Source of the DNA: an uncultured Lentisphaeria bacterium
GTDB lineage: Bacteria > Verrucomicrobiota > Lentisphaeria > Victivallales > Victivallaceae
Direction: 5' to 3'
NCBI GenBank assembly: GCA_903863035.1
Contig: CAIPAT010000418.1
Span: forward strand, 1 to 40,251
DNA: 40,251 nt
The position numbers and the translations under genes are program-made. Shown here piece after piece: positions 32,782 to 40,251 of the stretch. Numbering within the stretch: position 1 is the stretch's first letter; every line of letters begins with the position of its first letter. Below the pieces are notes generated by a model that saw only the letters and a list, made by a program, of their open reading frames with translations, did not search any database and was not told the origin of the DNA.

Positions 32782-33672
32782 ATGAATGAAATAAAAAGGT
32801 TTCGTTTCAAATCATCAATGTTTTTCAAGGATGAATTTCCGCTTTTTTTCATCCGTAAATTTCGGCATATGCGGGGAGAATTTGACGAAACTTACCGGAT
32901 GCAGCGAGACTTCTGGAAGATTATTTATGTAATCGAAGGCCACGGCACAAAGTTGATCAATGAGCGAAGCTACAAGTTCGGCCCCGGCAGCGTATACCTG
33001 ATCCATCCGGACGACCAGACGACTTTCGTCATCGAATCCGAATATATTGATATTTACAATATCCTGTTCATGCCGGAATTGATTCAGGACGAACTGCAGC
33101 ACCTGGCCAACGATTTTGATTTCTTCTCCATTTTTCACCGTAATTTTCAGGATGAAGTGGATAATGCCCGCCGGGAACAGCTCTACATCCTTGACTCATG
33201 GAAGGAAATATCCAGACTTATAAAAAGCCTGGCTGACGAATACGAAGAAAAAAAGCCGAATTATCAAAGCATAATTAAACTCCGACTGCTGGAATTGCTA
33301 ATCCTTATCAGCCGTCAGGGCATTGAAAAAATCAAAAAGAACGACCGCCATAATATTGTCAACTACATCGACCACATTATCGACAGCTACTATCACGAAC
33401 AATTCGGATTGGACTTTATTGCGAAAAAGATCGAGCTTAATAAAAGCTATATCTGCCGAGTTTATAAAAGTCTGAAAGGGAAGTCCATCTTTGAGGAGCT
33501 GAAACAGCGCAGATTACAGGAATCCTGTAAATTATTAAGTAATTCGGCCATGAACATCTCCGAAATATGTTATGCCTGCGGCTTTAACGACCTCAGTTAT
33601 TTTTACCGTGCTTTCCGTACTGAAGCCGGGATGAACCCCGGCGATTACCGGAAAAAATTTGGACAATATTGA
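32782..33672 (+). CDS. AraC-family regulator with cupin-like sensor
   Basis: The 296-aa protein has an N-terminal cupin-like half (FWKIIYVIEGHGTKLINERSYKFGPGSVYLIHPDD) and a C-terminal double HTH (about 205-296). The latter includes GLDFIAKKIELNKSYICRVYKSLKG and ISEICYACGFNDLSYFYRAFRTEAGMNPGDYRK. Such proteins usually activate neighbouring sugar operons. The gene ends 92 bp before an operon for a probable glycan or sugar pathway, whose promoter has a good -10 but poor -35, as expected for an activator target. Confidence 0.92.
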   Translation: MNEIKRFRFKSSMFFKDEFPLFFIRKFRHMRGEFDETYRMQRDFWKIIYVIEGHGTKLINERSYKFGPGSVYLIHPDDQTTFVIESEYIDIYNILFMPELIQDELQHLANDFDFFSIFHRNFQDEVDNARREQLYILDSWKEISRLIKSLADEYEEKKPNYQSIIKLRLLELLILISRQGIEKIKKNDRHNIVNYIDHIIDSYYHEQFGLDFIAKKIELNKSYICRVYKSLKGKSIFEELKQRRLQESCKLLSNSAMNISEICYACGFNDLSYFYRAFRTEAGMNPGDYRKKFGQY

Positions 33673-33733
33673 CATTTCGTGTAAATTTACTTCTGTTTCA
33701 GTTTTTAACCAAGCTGATACTGCAATCATCGTT

Positions 33734-33739
33734 TATAAT
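33734..33739 (+). promoter_or_regulatory. -10 element of the sugar-catabolic operon
   Basis: TATAAT is a perfect -10 hexamer 24 bp before the next start codon. No TTGACA-like -35 lies 16-18 bases upstream, which suggests dependence on the adjacent AraC regulator. Confidence 0.55.
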
Positions 33740-33763
33740 CTATAACACAATCAATAACAGCTA

Positions 33764-36226
33764 ATGGGAAATGATATGAATTTGCGCAATGTCACTTTAG
33801 AGCTAAGTTCAAAGCCCTTCCGGGATAACTCAGAAGAAACTATGCGGGCGGTTTGCCGTAAAATGTTTACTCAATGGATGCCGCTCACGCAATACGCGGA
33901 CGCAATATCAGTGATGTTATGGATTTCCGACGGCTCTGAAATTCTGGAGTATAAATGTAATCTGGACGATCAATTTGAATGGGCGTGCTGGCTTGGGGTT
34001 GCAAGCCCCGTGTTCGGGAAGTCAGACAGTCCGCGCCCGAGCATCCATCATCAGCCGGTGAAATATATGGACAACCCGCCGACCCGGACTTACCGCTGGC
34101 TTAAAAAGTTGATTGAAGTCATTAAAACAACCGGGAATGAAATCTCCGGCAAGCCGGTCAGGGTTGGCGCCACCTTTGATCCCGGCCCTGAATTCGCAGT
34201 GTCGGAATTTAAATATGTCATGCACCGCGAAATCTGTTGCGGCGGCTCCATCGGAAGGGATACTTTCGTAACCTGCAACACTTTTCTGAAGCAGGATTCA
34301 GCAAACTATGCGGGTTTCCCGGAAGGTATTCCGGACCATACGCCGTTCGGCGTATTTCTGGGACGGCAGTCGAAATATTTTCTGCAAGACATGGGTTATG
34401 ACTATATCTGGTTTTCCAACGGGTTCGGCTTCGGCCTGGAAACCTGGGGAATCACCGGTTCGCTGTTCGACGGCAAACAATTCTTCCCGGAAAAAGCCGG
34501 AGAAATATCAAAAGAAATCTTGAAATTCTGGGAAGATTTCTCCCGCGAATGCCCCAATATGCCGATTGAAACGCGCGGCAGCAATCTGACTGCCGGAATC
34601 GAAATCGCCACCGACGCCGCGCCGCTGAGCGAGATTTATAATACGTTCAAAGCATCTCCACCGGTAAATTCGCCGTGGGCGGCAATAGACAAAGATCTCG
34701 GGCTGGAAATGGCCGGCTGGCTTTCGCATATCTCCGAACTGGCGGACGGCAACTATCCGTTCCGTTTTTACATTCACGATCCGTGGTTTATCAACAGTCC
34801 GTGGATTGACCGTTACGAGCGGGATCCGTATGACATTTACCTGCCGCTGGCGGCCTCAATGATCGACCGGCAGGGCAATATCCGCACGCCTTCGTCCGTC
34901 AATCTGCTTACGGTTGACGACTCTTACGGCGAAATGCCGGATATGGTACCGCAGGAAGTGATTCCGTTCATCACAGCATGCATGCGCCGCAACCCCGATC
35001 AGGCCGGGCCTTTCGTCTGGGTCTATCCGTTCAACGAGTATCAGGACATCGCGCTGAAACAAGGCAGGTGTCTGGATGAGATATTCGCCGACGACTGGTT
35101 TATCCGCGGCGCGATCAACAACGGACTGCCGCTGAATACCGTGACCAGCATGACTTCGCTGACCGTGCTGCTGGACAGCAAACCGGAGATTTTCGCCGGT
35201 TCCGTGCTGGTGATACCGGTCAACGCCTGCTCCGGTGACTTTACGAAAAAGCTTGAACGTTTTGTACAGACCGGCGGCAATATTCTGTTCTACGGTCCGG
35301 CACAAAGCGCAGTGCCGGAAATGCTCCGTCTGCTAAATTTGAAAATAGTTGACGGCGTATCCGGAGAAATGTGCCTGACCCTGAATCTGAAATCCGATCA
35401 GATGTCGGAGCAGTCTTATCCCCGGACTATTTTCAATTACGATATTTTCACCGGCGGCCCGCTACGGGAAGTAATTGCCGACCAGAATGATATAACTACC
35501 GCAGTCAAAGCGACAGCGGCCAAAGACGCTCACAACTCCAGAGTTACCGCGCTGGCGCGCAAACCGTACTCCGCCGATGGCGGCAAAGTATGCTGGGTGA
35601 GAACCATTAATCCGGCGGAGCCGACCGACTGGCTGCGGGCAGTAAAACCGCCGGACCCGAACAAAATATTCCATTTTGACAATGTCATGCGTCTGATGAT
35701 CCAGGAGTTTGGCTTTAAAGTTATCTACCGCAAAAACGCGCCGGCCACCGCCAACCCGAAAATGACCATTTCCAGAAACCGCAATGCTTTTTATGTATCC
35801 ATCTTCTGCCCGGACATTCTAGTCGAAGAGCACCTGAGTTTTCCGTTCGGTGCTCCAGTCATGAGCGCTTATGACGTGGAATTGAAGAACGGCGCAGCGG
35901 TTTACCGGCTCCCTAAATCGATCAGCAGCGAATGCCGGATCTTCGTAAATCAGGAAACAGATGGAACGGTTTCATGTCATGAAGCCTGCTCCGGATATCC
36001 GGGAATCACCAGACGCCTGAAACTGACTGGTTTGAAAAATGCCGACATTACATTTTTCCCGGAAACCGGCTGCGAAAAAAGTCTGGAAATACTGGCGGAC
36101 GTATCGCTGGATATATTTGCTTCATTTCTGGATGGAAACTTCATTACTCCGGTGTTTATCGAAACAGCGTTCGGGAAGTGTGTAAACCTGAAAAATATCA
36201 GCGGAAATATCGCGTTCTCATGGTAA
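33764..36226 (+). CDS. Large TIM-barrel-like protein, probable glycoside hydrolase relative
   Basis: The 820-aa protein has no signal peptide or membrane segment. The first 400 residues look like an alpha/beta barrel with aromatic, Asp/Asn-rich loops (YDYIWFSNGFGFGLETWG, FRFYIHDPWFINSPWIDRYERDP). About residues 470-530 (GSVLVIPVNACSGDF, TGGNILFYGP) resemble the amidotransferase-like domain found in the middle of GH42-type beta-galactosidases. A beta-rich C-terminal part follows. I cannot assign a GH family and identify no catalytic pair with confidence. In-frame ATGs at 33764 and 33776 are both possible starts. It heads an operon with a methyltransferase, a sugar-isomerase-like protein and an SGNH hydrolase, 18-36 bp apart, so carbohydrate processing is likely. 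Confidence 0.7.
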   Translation: MGNDMNLRNVTLELSSKPFRDNSEETMRAVCRKMFTQWMPLTQYADAISVMLWISDGSEILEYKCNLDDQFEWACWLGVASPVFGKSDSPRPSIHHQPVKYMDNPPTRTYRWLKKLIEVIKTTGNEISGKPVRVGATFDPGPEFAVSEFKYVMHREICCGGSIGRDTFVTCNTFLKQDSANYAGFPEGIPDHTPFGVFLGRQSKYFLQDMGYDYIWFSNGFGFGLETWGITGSLFDGKQFFPEKAGEISKEILKFWEDFSRECPNMPIETRGSNLTAGIEIATDAAPLSEIYNTFKASPPVNSPWAAIDKDLGLEMAGWLSHISELADGNYPFRFYIHDPWFINSPWIDRYERDPYDIYLPLAASMIDRQGNIRTPSSVNLLTVDDSYGEMPDMVPQEVIPFITACMRRNPDQAGPFVWVYPFNEYQDIALKQGRCLDEIFADDWFIRGAINNGLPLNTVTSMTSLTVLLDSKPEIFAGSVLVIPVNACSGDFTKKLERFVQTGGNILFYGPAQSAVPEMLRLLNLKIVDGVSGEMCLTLNLKSDQMSEQSYPRTIFNYDIFTGGPLREVIADQNDITTAVKATAAKDAHNSRVTALARKPYSADGGKVCWVRTINPAEPTDWLRAVKPPDPNKIFHFDNVMRLMIQEFGFKVIYRKNAPATANPKMTISRNRNAFYVSIFCPDILVEEHLSFPFGAPVMSAYDVELKNGAAVYRLPKSISSECRIFVNQETDGTVSCHEACSGYPGITRRLKLTGLKNADITFFPETGCEKSLEILADVSLDIFASFLDGNFITPVFIETAFGKCVNLKNISGNIAFSW

Positions 36227-36244
36227 ACCTCACAGAGAAAAAAA

Positions 36245-37267
36245 ATGAGTCTTATGCCGAAAAAATCGCAGTCAATAAAGAAACCGGACATCGAACGGCT
36301 GCTGGCGGCATTGCGCAGGCAGAAACTCGACCGGACGCCGAATTTTGAAATCTGGATCGGCCCCAGAAGTATCAGTCACATCCTTAACCGGAAAGACTAT
36401 GAGCTGGATTTCTGGTCAATGCCGCCGGCGGACGCAGTGGAACTGGTCAACGCAATCGGGCAGGATGCAATCGTCTGTTCGCTGCAGCCGCCACTCCCGC
36501 CCAACGGCTCAATTCTGACCCCTGACGATCTTATTGCATTTTTTCTGGAGAATGCCAGAGTGGATTTTCAGGCAATCCGGAACAGACTGCAAGTCTGGCT
36601 GGATGCAGTCAAAGGTACTGGAATCGGAGTGGCGGTGCGCATCGGCGGTCCGATGACTCAGACTTACATGGCCTGCGGTCCTGTTCCGATTGAATCGTTT
36701 ATGCTGATGCTATATGACCAGCCGGACCTGATTGACAACTGCATGAAAATATTCACCCACTGGTCGCTGCAAATCATAGACGCGATCAAAGACCTGCCGT
36801 TTCATCTCTATTATATCGGAGATGACCTTTGCGACAACAAAGGAGCAATGATCAGTCCGGATGCAATAGAACAACACTGGGCGCCCTGTTATGAGCAGAT
36901 TATAGAAGCAGCCCATGCCACCGGTCATCCGGTTATCTGTCACTGCTGCGGATCTCAGACGCCGGTTATTCCATACTGGTTGAAATGGAACGTCGAGGCC
37001 TGTCATCCGCTGCAATCCGGGGCCAATGACATTTACGCCTTCAAGAAGAACTACGGCAAGCGTATTGTACCAGTCGGAAACATCAGCGTCGGATTATTAT
37101 CGTCCGGCACGCCTGACGAAGTCCGCAGCGACACTCGCCGACATCTCGATGCTCTGGCCGGAGACGGCGGCTATGTTGCCTGTTCCGACCATTCCATTAT
37201 CGACAGCGTCATACCGGAGAACTTTTTGACCATGGTTAATACCGTGCATGAATTCGGGCAATATTAA
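36245..37267 (+). CDS. URO-D superfamily protein, MtaA/CmuA-like methyltransferase type
   Basis: The 340-aa protein has the uroporphyrinogen-decarboxylase fold with methyltransferase-like features. IGDDLCDNKGAMISP carries the conserved DD/SP block. HCCG (H233, C235), followed 78 residues later by C313 in YVACSDHS, matches the His-X-Cys...Cys zinc pattern of MtaA/MtbA/CmuA-type corrinoid methyltransferases. True heme-pathway HemE lacks this zinc site, and there is no heme neighbourhood. It lies 18 bp after the barrel gene and 25 bp before the isomerase-like gene. A methyl transfer from a substrate to a corrinoid or tetrahydrofolate is possible; no corrinoid protein is encoded in the window. 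Confidence 0.85.
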   Translation: MSLMPKKSQSIKKPDIERLLAALRRQKLDRTPNFEIWIGPRSISHILNRKDYELDFWSMPPADAVELVNAIGQDAIVCSLQPPLPPNGSILTPDDLIAFFLENARVDFQAIRNRLQVWLDAVKGTGIGVAVRIGGPMTQTYMACGPVPIESFMLMLYDQPDLIDNCMKIFTHWSLQIIDAIKDLPFHLYYIGDDLCDNKGAMISPDAIEQHWAPCYEQIIEAAHATGHPVICHCCGSQTPVIPYWLKWNVEACHPLQSGANDIYAFKKNYGKRIVPVGNISVGLLSSGTPDEVRSDTRRHLDALAGDGGYVACSDHSIIDSVIPENFLTMVNTVHEFGQY

Positions 37268-37292
37268 AATTGAAATATTTTAGGAAATTATT

Positions 37293-38756
37293 ATGAAAAT
37301 CGATCGTAGAAAACCGCTGACCGCCAATATCGCCGTATTCGGTGTCGGACACCATGTGTACTGGAACCAGTTTGACGGTCTGCTGGACACATTGAATGAG
37401 AAACTGGAAACCTTCGTGCGCAAAGTTAATTCCAACGGCGTCATGGTAAAGAATTTCGGTATCATTGACAATGCCAAGGGCGCCTATGCGCTGCTGCCGC
37501 AACTGAAAGCCGGCAACTTCGACCTGATCTTCGTGGATATGGTAACTTACGCCACCTCCTCGACTTTCGGCGTGATTGCCCGTGAATTGAAAGAAATCCC
37601 CATCGTCCTGGTCGCGCTCCAGCCACTGGCGGCAATGGATTATGCCAAAGCTTCAACGTTCATGCAGCTTTGCAATGACGATTTTTGTTCCGTACCGGAA
37701 TTTACCGGTGTCGCGGTCAGAATGGGACGGAAAGCTCCGGATGTCATCATCGGCATGCTGGAAAATGATCCGGCGGCGGACGCCGAAATCGCGGACTGGT
37801 GCAATATCGCCAAAGCAGTCCATGATTTGAAGTGCGCCAGGATAGGACATATGGGCCATGTTCTGGAAGCAATGCTGGACATGCACACCGACCCCACGGC
37901 GGTAACCGCCGGATTCGGCTGTCATGTCGTTCAGTGCGAACCGGATGATGTCATGGTTCATTTCAGCAAACTGACCGATTCCGACAGTACGGTACTGGCA
38001 ATGAAAAAACGCATCCTCGATTTCTTCGACACTCCGGTTCCGGTGAGTGACCCGCTAACCGAAAAATTAAACGAAAAAGACCTGGCAATCGCCTCCAGGG
38101 CCGCCGTGGCGCTGGAAAGATTCATTGCGGATAAGCAGCTTGACGGACTAGCCTATTATTACGAAGCGGAAAATGGCTCGGACATGCGGACGCTGGTAAC
38201 CAATTTTATTATCGGCAATTCCATGCTGACTTCCGCCGGGTTCCCGATGTGCGGCGAATATGACATTAAGACCTGTATTGCGATGATGATTATGGACCGT
38301 CTGGATATCGGCGGCAGTTTTGCCGAATTCCATCCAATTGATTTTATTCGCGACACAGTGCTGGTCGGCCATGACGGTCCGCATCACCTAAATATCGCCA
38401 ACGGCAAACCAGTTCTGCGCAGCCTGAAAAAATATCACGGCAAACCCGGTTCCGGTGCCAGCGTGGAGTTCAAAATCAAGGAAGGCCCCATCACCATGCT
38501 CAGCATCGGGCTCAAAAGTGACGGTAAATTCAAATTTATAATCGCGGAAGGCGAATCCGTCGAAGGGCCGGTGCCGCCGACCGGCAACACCAACACGCAT
38601 GGACGCTTCAAACCGGACATCAAAACCTTTTTGCGGCGCTGGATTGCCGAAGGGCCGACCCATCATTTCGCGCTCGGCATCGGACATCATGCCGAAAATA
38701 TCCGGAGACTCGGCGATCTGCTCGGGATCGAAGCCGTCGTCATCAACAAGTGTTAA
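37293..38756 (+). CDS. L-arabinose/L-fucose isomerase-family protein
   Basis: The 487-aa protein has the AraA/FucI three-layer architecture: an N-terminal Rossmann-like domain (IAVFGVGHHVYWNQFDGLL), a middle domain, and a C-terminal metal domain. Likely metal and catalytic residues are E291 or E293 in YYYEAENG, E322 in CGEYDIKT, H347 in AEFHPID, and H457/H458 in THHFALGIGHH, matching the E-E-H-H set of AraA. Sequence outside the motifs is divergent, so arabinose itself is not assured. It probably interconverts an aldose and ketose in the pathway fed by the neighbouring genes. Confidence 0.85.
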   Translation: MKIDRRKPLTANIAVFGVGHHVYWNQFDGLLDTLNEKLETFVRKVNSNGVMVKNFGIIDNAKGAYALLPQLKAGNFDLIFVDMVTYATSSTFGVIARELKEIPIVLVALQPLAAMDYAKASTFMQLCNDDFCSVPEFTGVAVRMGRKAPDVIIGMLENDPAADAEIADWCNIAKAVHDLKCARIGHMGHVLEAMLDMHTDPTAVTAGFGCHVVQCEPDDVMVHFSKLTDSDSTVLAMKKRILDFFDTPVPVSDPLTEKLNEKDLAIASRAAVALERFIADKQLDGLAYYYEAENGSDMRTLVTNFIIGNSMLTSAGFPMCGEYDIKTCIAMMIMDRLDIGGSFAEFHPIDFIRDTVLVGHDGPHHLNIANGKPVLRSLKKYHGKPGSGASVEFKIKEGPITMLSIGLKSDGKFKFIIAEGESVEGPVPPTGNTNTHGRFKPDIKTFLRRWIAEGPTHHFALGIGHHAENIRRLGDLLGIEAVVINKC

Positions 38757-38769
38757 TGGAGAGACAGTC

Positions 38770-39432
38770 ATGGCTATTGCGGAACAAGAAAATTATCTTC
38801 AGCCGCTGAGTGCGGAACTGATGAAGATATGGCCTGACAACCGGACAATAAATATCGTTTGTCACGGGCACAGCGCTCCCGCCGGATTTGCTGGATTTCA
38901 TGTGGTGGACACATTCAACGCCTATCCGCACCTGCTGCATCGGATGCTTAAGGAACGCTGCCCGATGGCAGTCATCAACATGATTGTTACCGCTGTCGGT
39001 GGTGAAAACGCTGAAACCGGGGAAAAACGGTTTGCGCGGGATGTACTGTCCCTCCGGCCGGATCTGATTACAATTGATTACGCGCTTAACGATCGTTTTG
39101 TCGGATTGGAACGGGCAGAACAAGCCTGGAAATCCATGATCGAACAGGCGCTGGCAAAAAAAATCAAAGTGCTGCTGCTCACGCCTGGTATGGAAGCGGC
39201 CTGCAGTCAGCATGATCCGGAACTCGCCGTCGCCCATGCAAAGCAAGTCAGACGGCTTGCCGCAGAATATGGCACAGGCTTAGCAGATTGTTTCGAAGTT
39301 TTTCAACAATATTGTGACAGAGGAGGACAAATCAGCGATCTGCTGTCATGGATCAATCACTGCAATCGCGACGGACATCGGCTCATCGCGCGGGAAATAT
39401 TCCGCTGGTTTCCGATCCTGCCGCCAGCATAA
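38770..39432 (+). CDS. SGNH/GDSL hydrolase, cytosolic
   Basis: The 220-aa protein starts at ATG 38770, with TGGAGAG upstream, 13 bp after the isomerase-like stop. An in-frame extension to 38599 overlaps that gene and is rejected. CHGHSAPAG holds the nucleophile S35 in a modified block I, AVGGENAETG the block II Gly, YALND the block III Asn (N107), and NRDGHRL the block V Asp-His. No signal peptide is visible. It probably removes an ester group from an intermediate of the same sugar pathway. Confidence 0.85.
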   Translation: MAIAEQENYLQPLSAELMKIWPDNRTINIVCHGHSAPAGFAGFHVVDTFNAYPHLLHRMLKERCPMAVINMIVTAVGGENAETGEKRFARDVLSLRPDLITIDYALNDRFVGLERAEQAWKSMIEQALAKKIKVLLLTPGMEAACSQHDPELAVAHAKQVRRLAAEYGTGLADCFEVFQQYCDRGGQISDLLSWINHCNRDGHRLIAREIFRWFPILPPA

Positions 39433-39509
39433 CCGTGTTTTTCAATAAATTAAGATTCAATAGCAGTTACCAGCAAAATAATGTATAATCAAAACAGGAG
39501 GCAAAAATC

Positions 39510-39592
39510 ATGAAACGGCAACAGATTTTAAGATTAAATCAAGGAGAAAAGCTCATGAAACGGAAGCAAATTTTCACACTCATCGAACTCCT
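39510..39592 (+). repeat. Imperfect duplication of the pseudopilin start region
   Basis: TCATGAAACGG-CAACAGATTTT near 39508-39528 recurs as TCATGAAACGG-AAGCAAATTTT near 39553-39573. Each copy is preceded by AGGAG (AGGAGG before the first, AAGGAG before the second). This gives two translation starts in frame, 45 bp apart. Confidence 0.6.
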
Positions 39593-40115
39593 CGTGGTGA
39601 TCGCGATCATCGCGATTTTGGCCTCAATGCTGCTCCCGGCGCTCAATAAAGCCAGGATGACTGCGCGTCAGGCGGCATGTAACAGCAATCTGAAACAACT
39701 CGGCCTGGCCGTACAGAATTACACCGATTCCAACTTCGGCTATCTGATGCCGACGTTTGGAAATGCCGCGGCCTTTAACTATCTTTGGAACGAACAGCTC
39801 GTAGGCAGGAAGGACATACTGGTTTCCACTTCGAGTACCCGGAATGACGCCGCGTTATTCATCACCCGCAAGCAATTTCAATGCCCGGAACAGCCTACCG
39901 GATTCAATTGGCCGTGGAATACCGACATTGCAATTAACGAAAATATGACTATGGGAGCCCCGGCGTACGGAGCCAATAAGCTGGCATCACAACGCCGCCC
40001 TTCCATTAAAATGTACATGATGGACAGCCTCGCCAATCTGGCCACCGGCGGAACTGACTTCAGTAAAGGATTTATGCGTATCGACTTCAGTCCCAATGCC
40101 ACCGGCACAAGCTAA
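39555..40115 (+). CDS. Type IV/type II pseudopilin-like protein (prepilin N-terminal methylation)
   Basis: The 186-aa form starts at 39555 ([20 protein letters not shown]). The short basic leader, F-T-x-x-E prepilin cleavage motif and following hydrophobic helix mark a class III signal for export and assembly by type II/IV machinery. [33 protein letters not shown] follows, typical of the pseudopilin-like proteins abundant in Lentisphaerota. An upstream in-frame start at 39510 also has a ribosome binding site and would give a leader of 22 residues. Relatives often end in a beta-rich domain with a DGH-like motif, which is absent. After the stop (40113-40115) the same frame stays open for 18 codons to 40172. 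Confidence 0.88.
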   Translation: MKRKQIFTLIELLVVIAIIAILASMLLPALNKARMTARQAACNSNLKQLGLAVQNYTDSNFGYLMPTFGNAAAFNYLWNEQLVGRKDILVSTSSTRNDAALFITRKQFQCPEQPTGFNWPWNTDIAINENMTMGAPAYGANKLASQRRPSIKMYMMDSLANLATGGTDFSKGFMRIDFSPNATGTS

Positions 40116-40251
40116 ACCCTGTCCGAAAAGGGCCTGAAGAATATCCTGCCGGATTTGACGGCGCTGGCTTAACTGCCATTTCCGGCGTTTTTAACGATAT
40201 TTTTTCCAGCGATTGCCACACTGACACTAACACAACTTAAAACTCTATTTG
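40116..40251. other. Right end of window, no complete gene
   Basis: Apart from the 18 in-frame codons directly after the pseudopilin stop, I see no gene. A T-rich stretch near 40189-40206 follows weak GC pairing and is not convincing as a terminator. Confidence 0.4.

Noticed and set aside
36245..37267. Heme-pathway uroporphyrinogen decarboxylase HemE
   Set aside because: The HCCG...C zinc-type motif and the sugar-operon context fit the methyltransferase branch, and no heme genes are nearby.

Overview
The window looks like part of a chromosome from an uncultured member of the Lentisphaerota (or a close relative in the Planctomycetota-Verrucomicrobiota-Chlamydiota group). The main clue is the pseudopilin at the right end, whose N-terminus ([19 protein letters not shown]) is of the type heavily expanded in that phylum. 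The right-arm gene set (AraC regulator, URO-D-type methyltransferase, AraA/FucI-like isomerase, SGNH hydrolases) fits too. This assignment is inference; no rRNA or tRNA gene is visible.

Left arm (1-6.1 kb). A C-terminal CDS scrap is followed by a 279-bp MITE-like element with near-perfect 29-bp inverted termini (182-460). That element abuts the stop codon of a sigma-54 activator of the XylR/DmpR/MopR type. Divergent from the activator, a textbook -24/-12 promoter drives an M20 hydrolase and two translationally coupled acetate-kinase-family genes, the second of which has lost key catalytic residues. The activator probably senses a small organic ligand and switches on this catabolic operon.

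Recombination block (6.1-16 kb). A compact recC-recB-recD operon on the minus strand has overlapping genes and no ptrA. Its downstream end carries a cluster of GC-rich palindromes whose core also occurs inside the MITE-like element. Upstream of recC is a four-helix-bundle gene of the 23S rRNA intervening-sequence type with a 9-bp in-frame minisatellite.

Accessory island (16.1-27.4 kb). A WYL-domain regulator sits among a double-AAA+ ATPase, a probable HTH protein, a dual-specificity phosphatase, an unrecognised 252-aa protein, an ankyrin-repeat protein, two tandem zinc-ribbon paralogues, two consecutive DUF429 (RNase H-fold-like) proteins and a small hypothetical. Three promoters here share one palindromic operator (CCGGACATAAGATGTCC and variants) at almost identical distance from a TATTAT/TATGAT -10. 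This defines a WYL regulon covering at least three transcription units. It resembles a defence or stress island, but I cannot match it to a named system, and it is the best candidate for something undescribed.

Right arm (27.5-40.2 kb). A fumarylacetoacetase-family hydrolase and an SGNH hydrolase lie on the minus strand. A plus-strand cluster encodes a LOG-family phosphoribohydrolase, an HD phosphohydrolase, an unrecognised protein and an MFS exporter. An AraC regulator then precedes an operon of a large TIM-barrel-like protein, a URO-D/MtaA-type methyltransferase, an L-arabinose/L-fucose-isomerase-like protein and a second SGNH hydrolase, apparently for catabolism of an unidentified and possibly modified sugar. 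The window ends with the pseudopilin.
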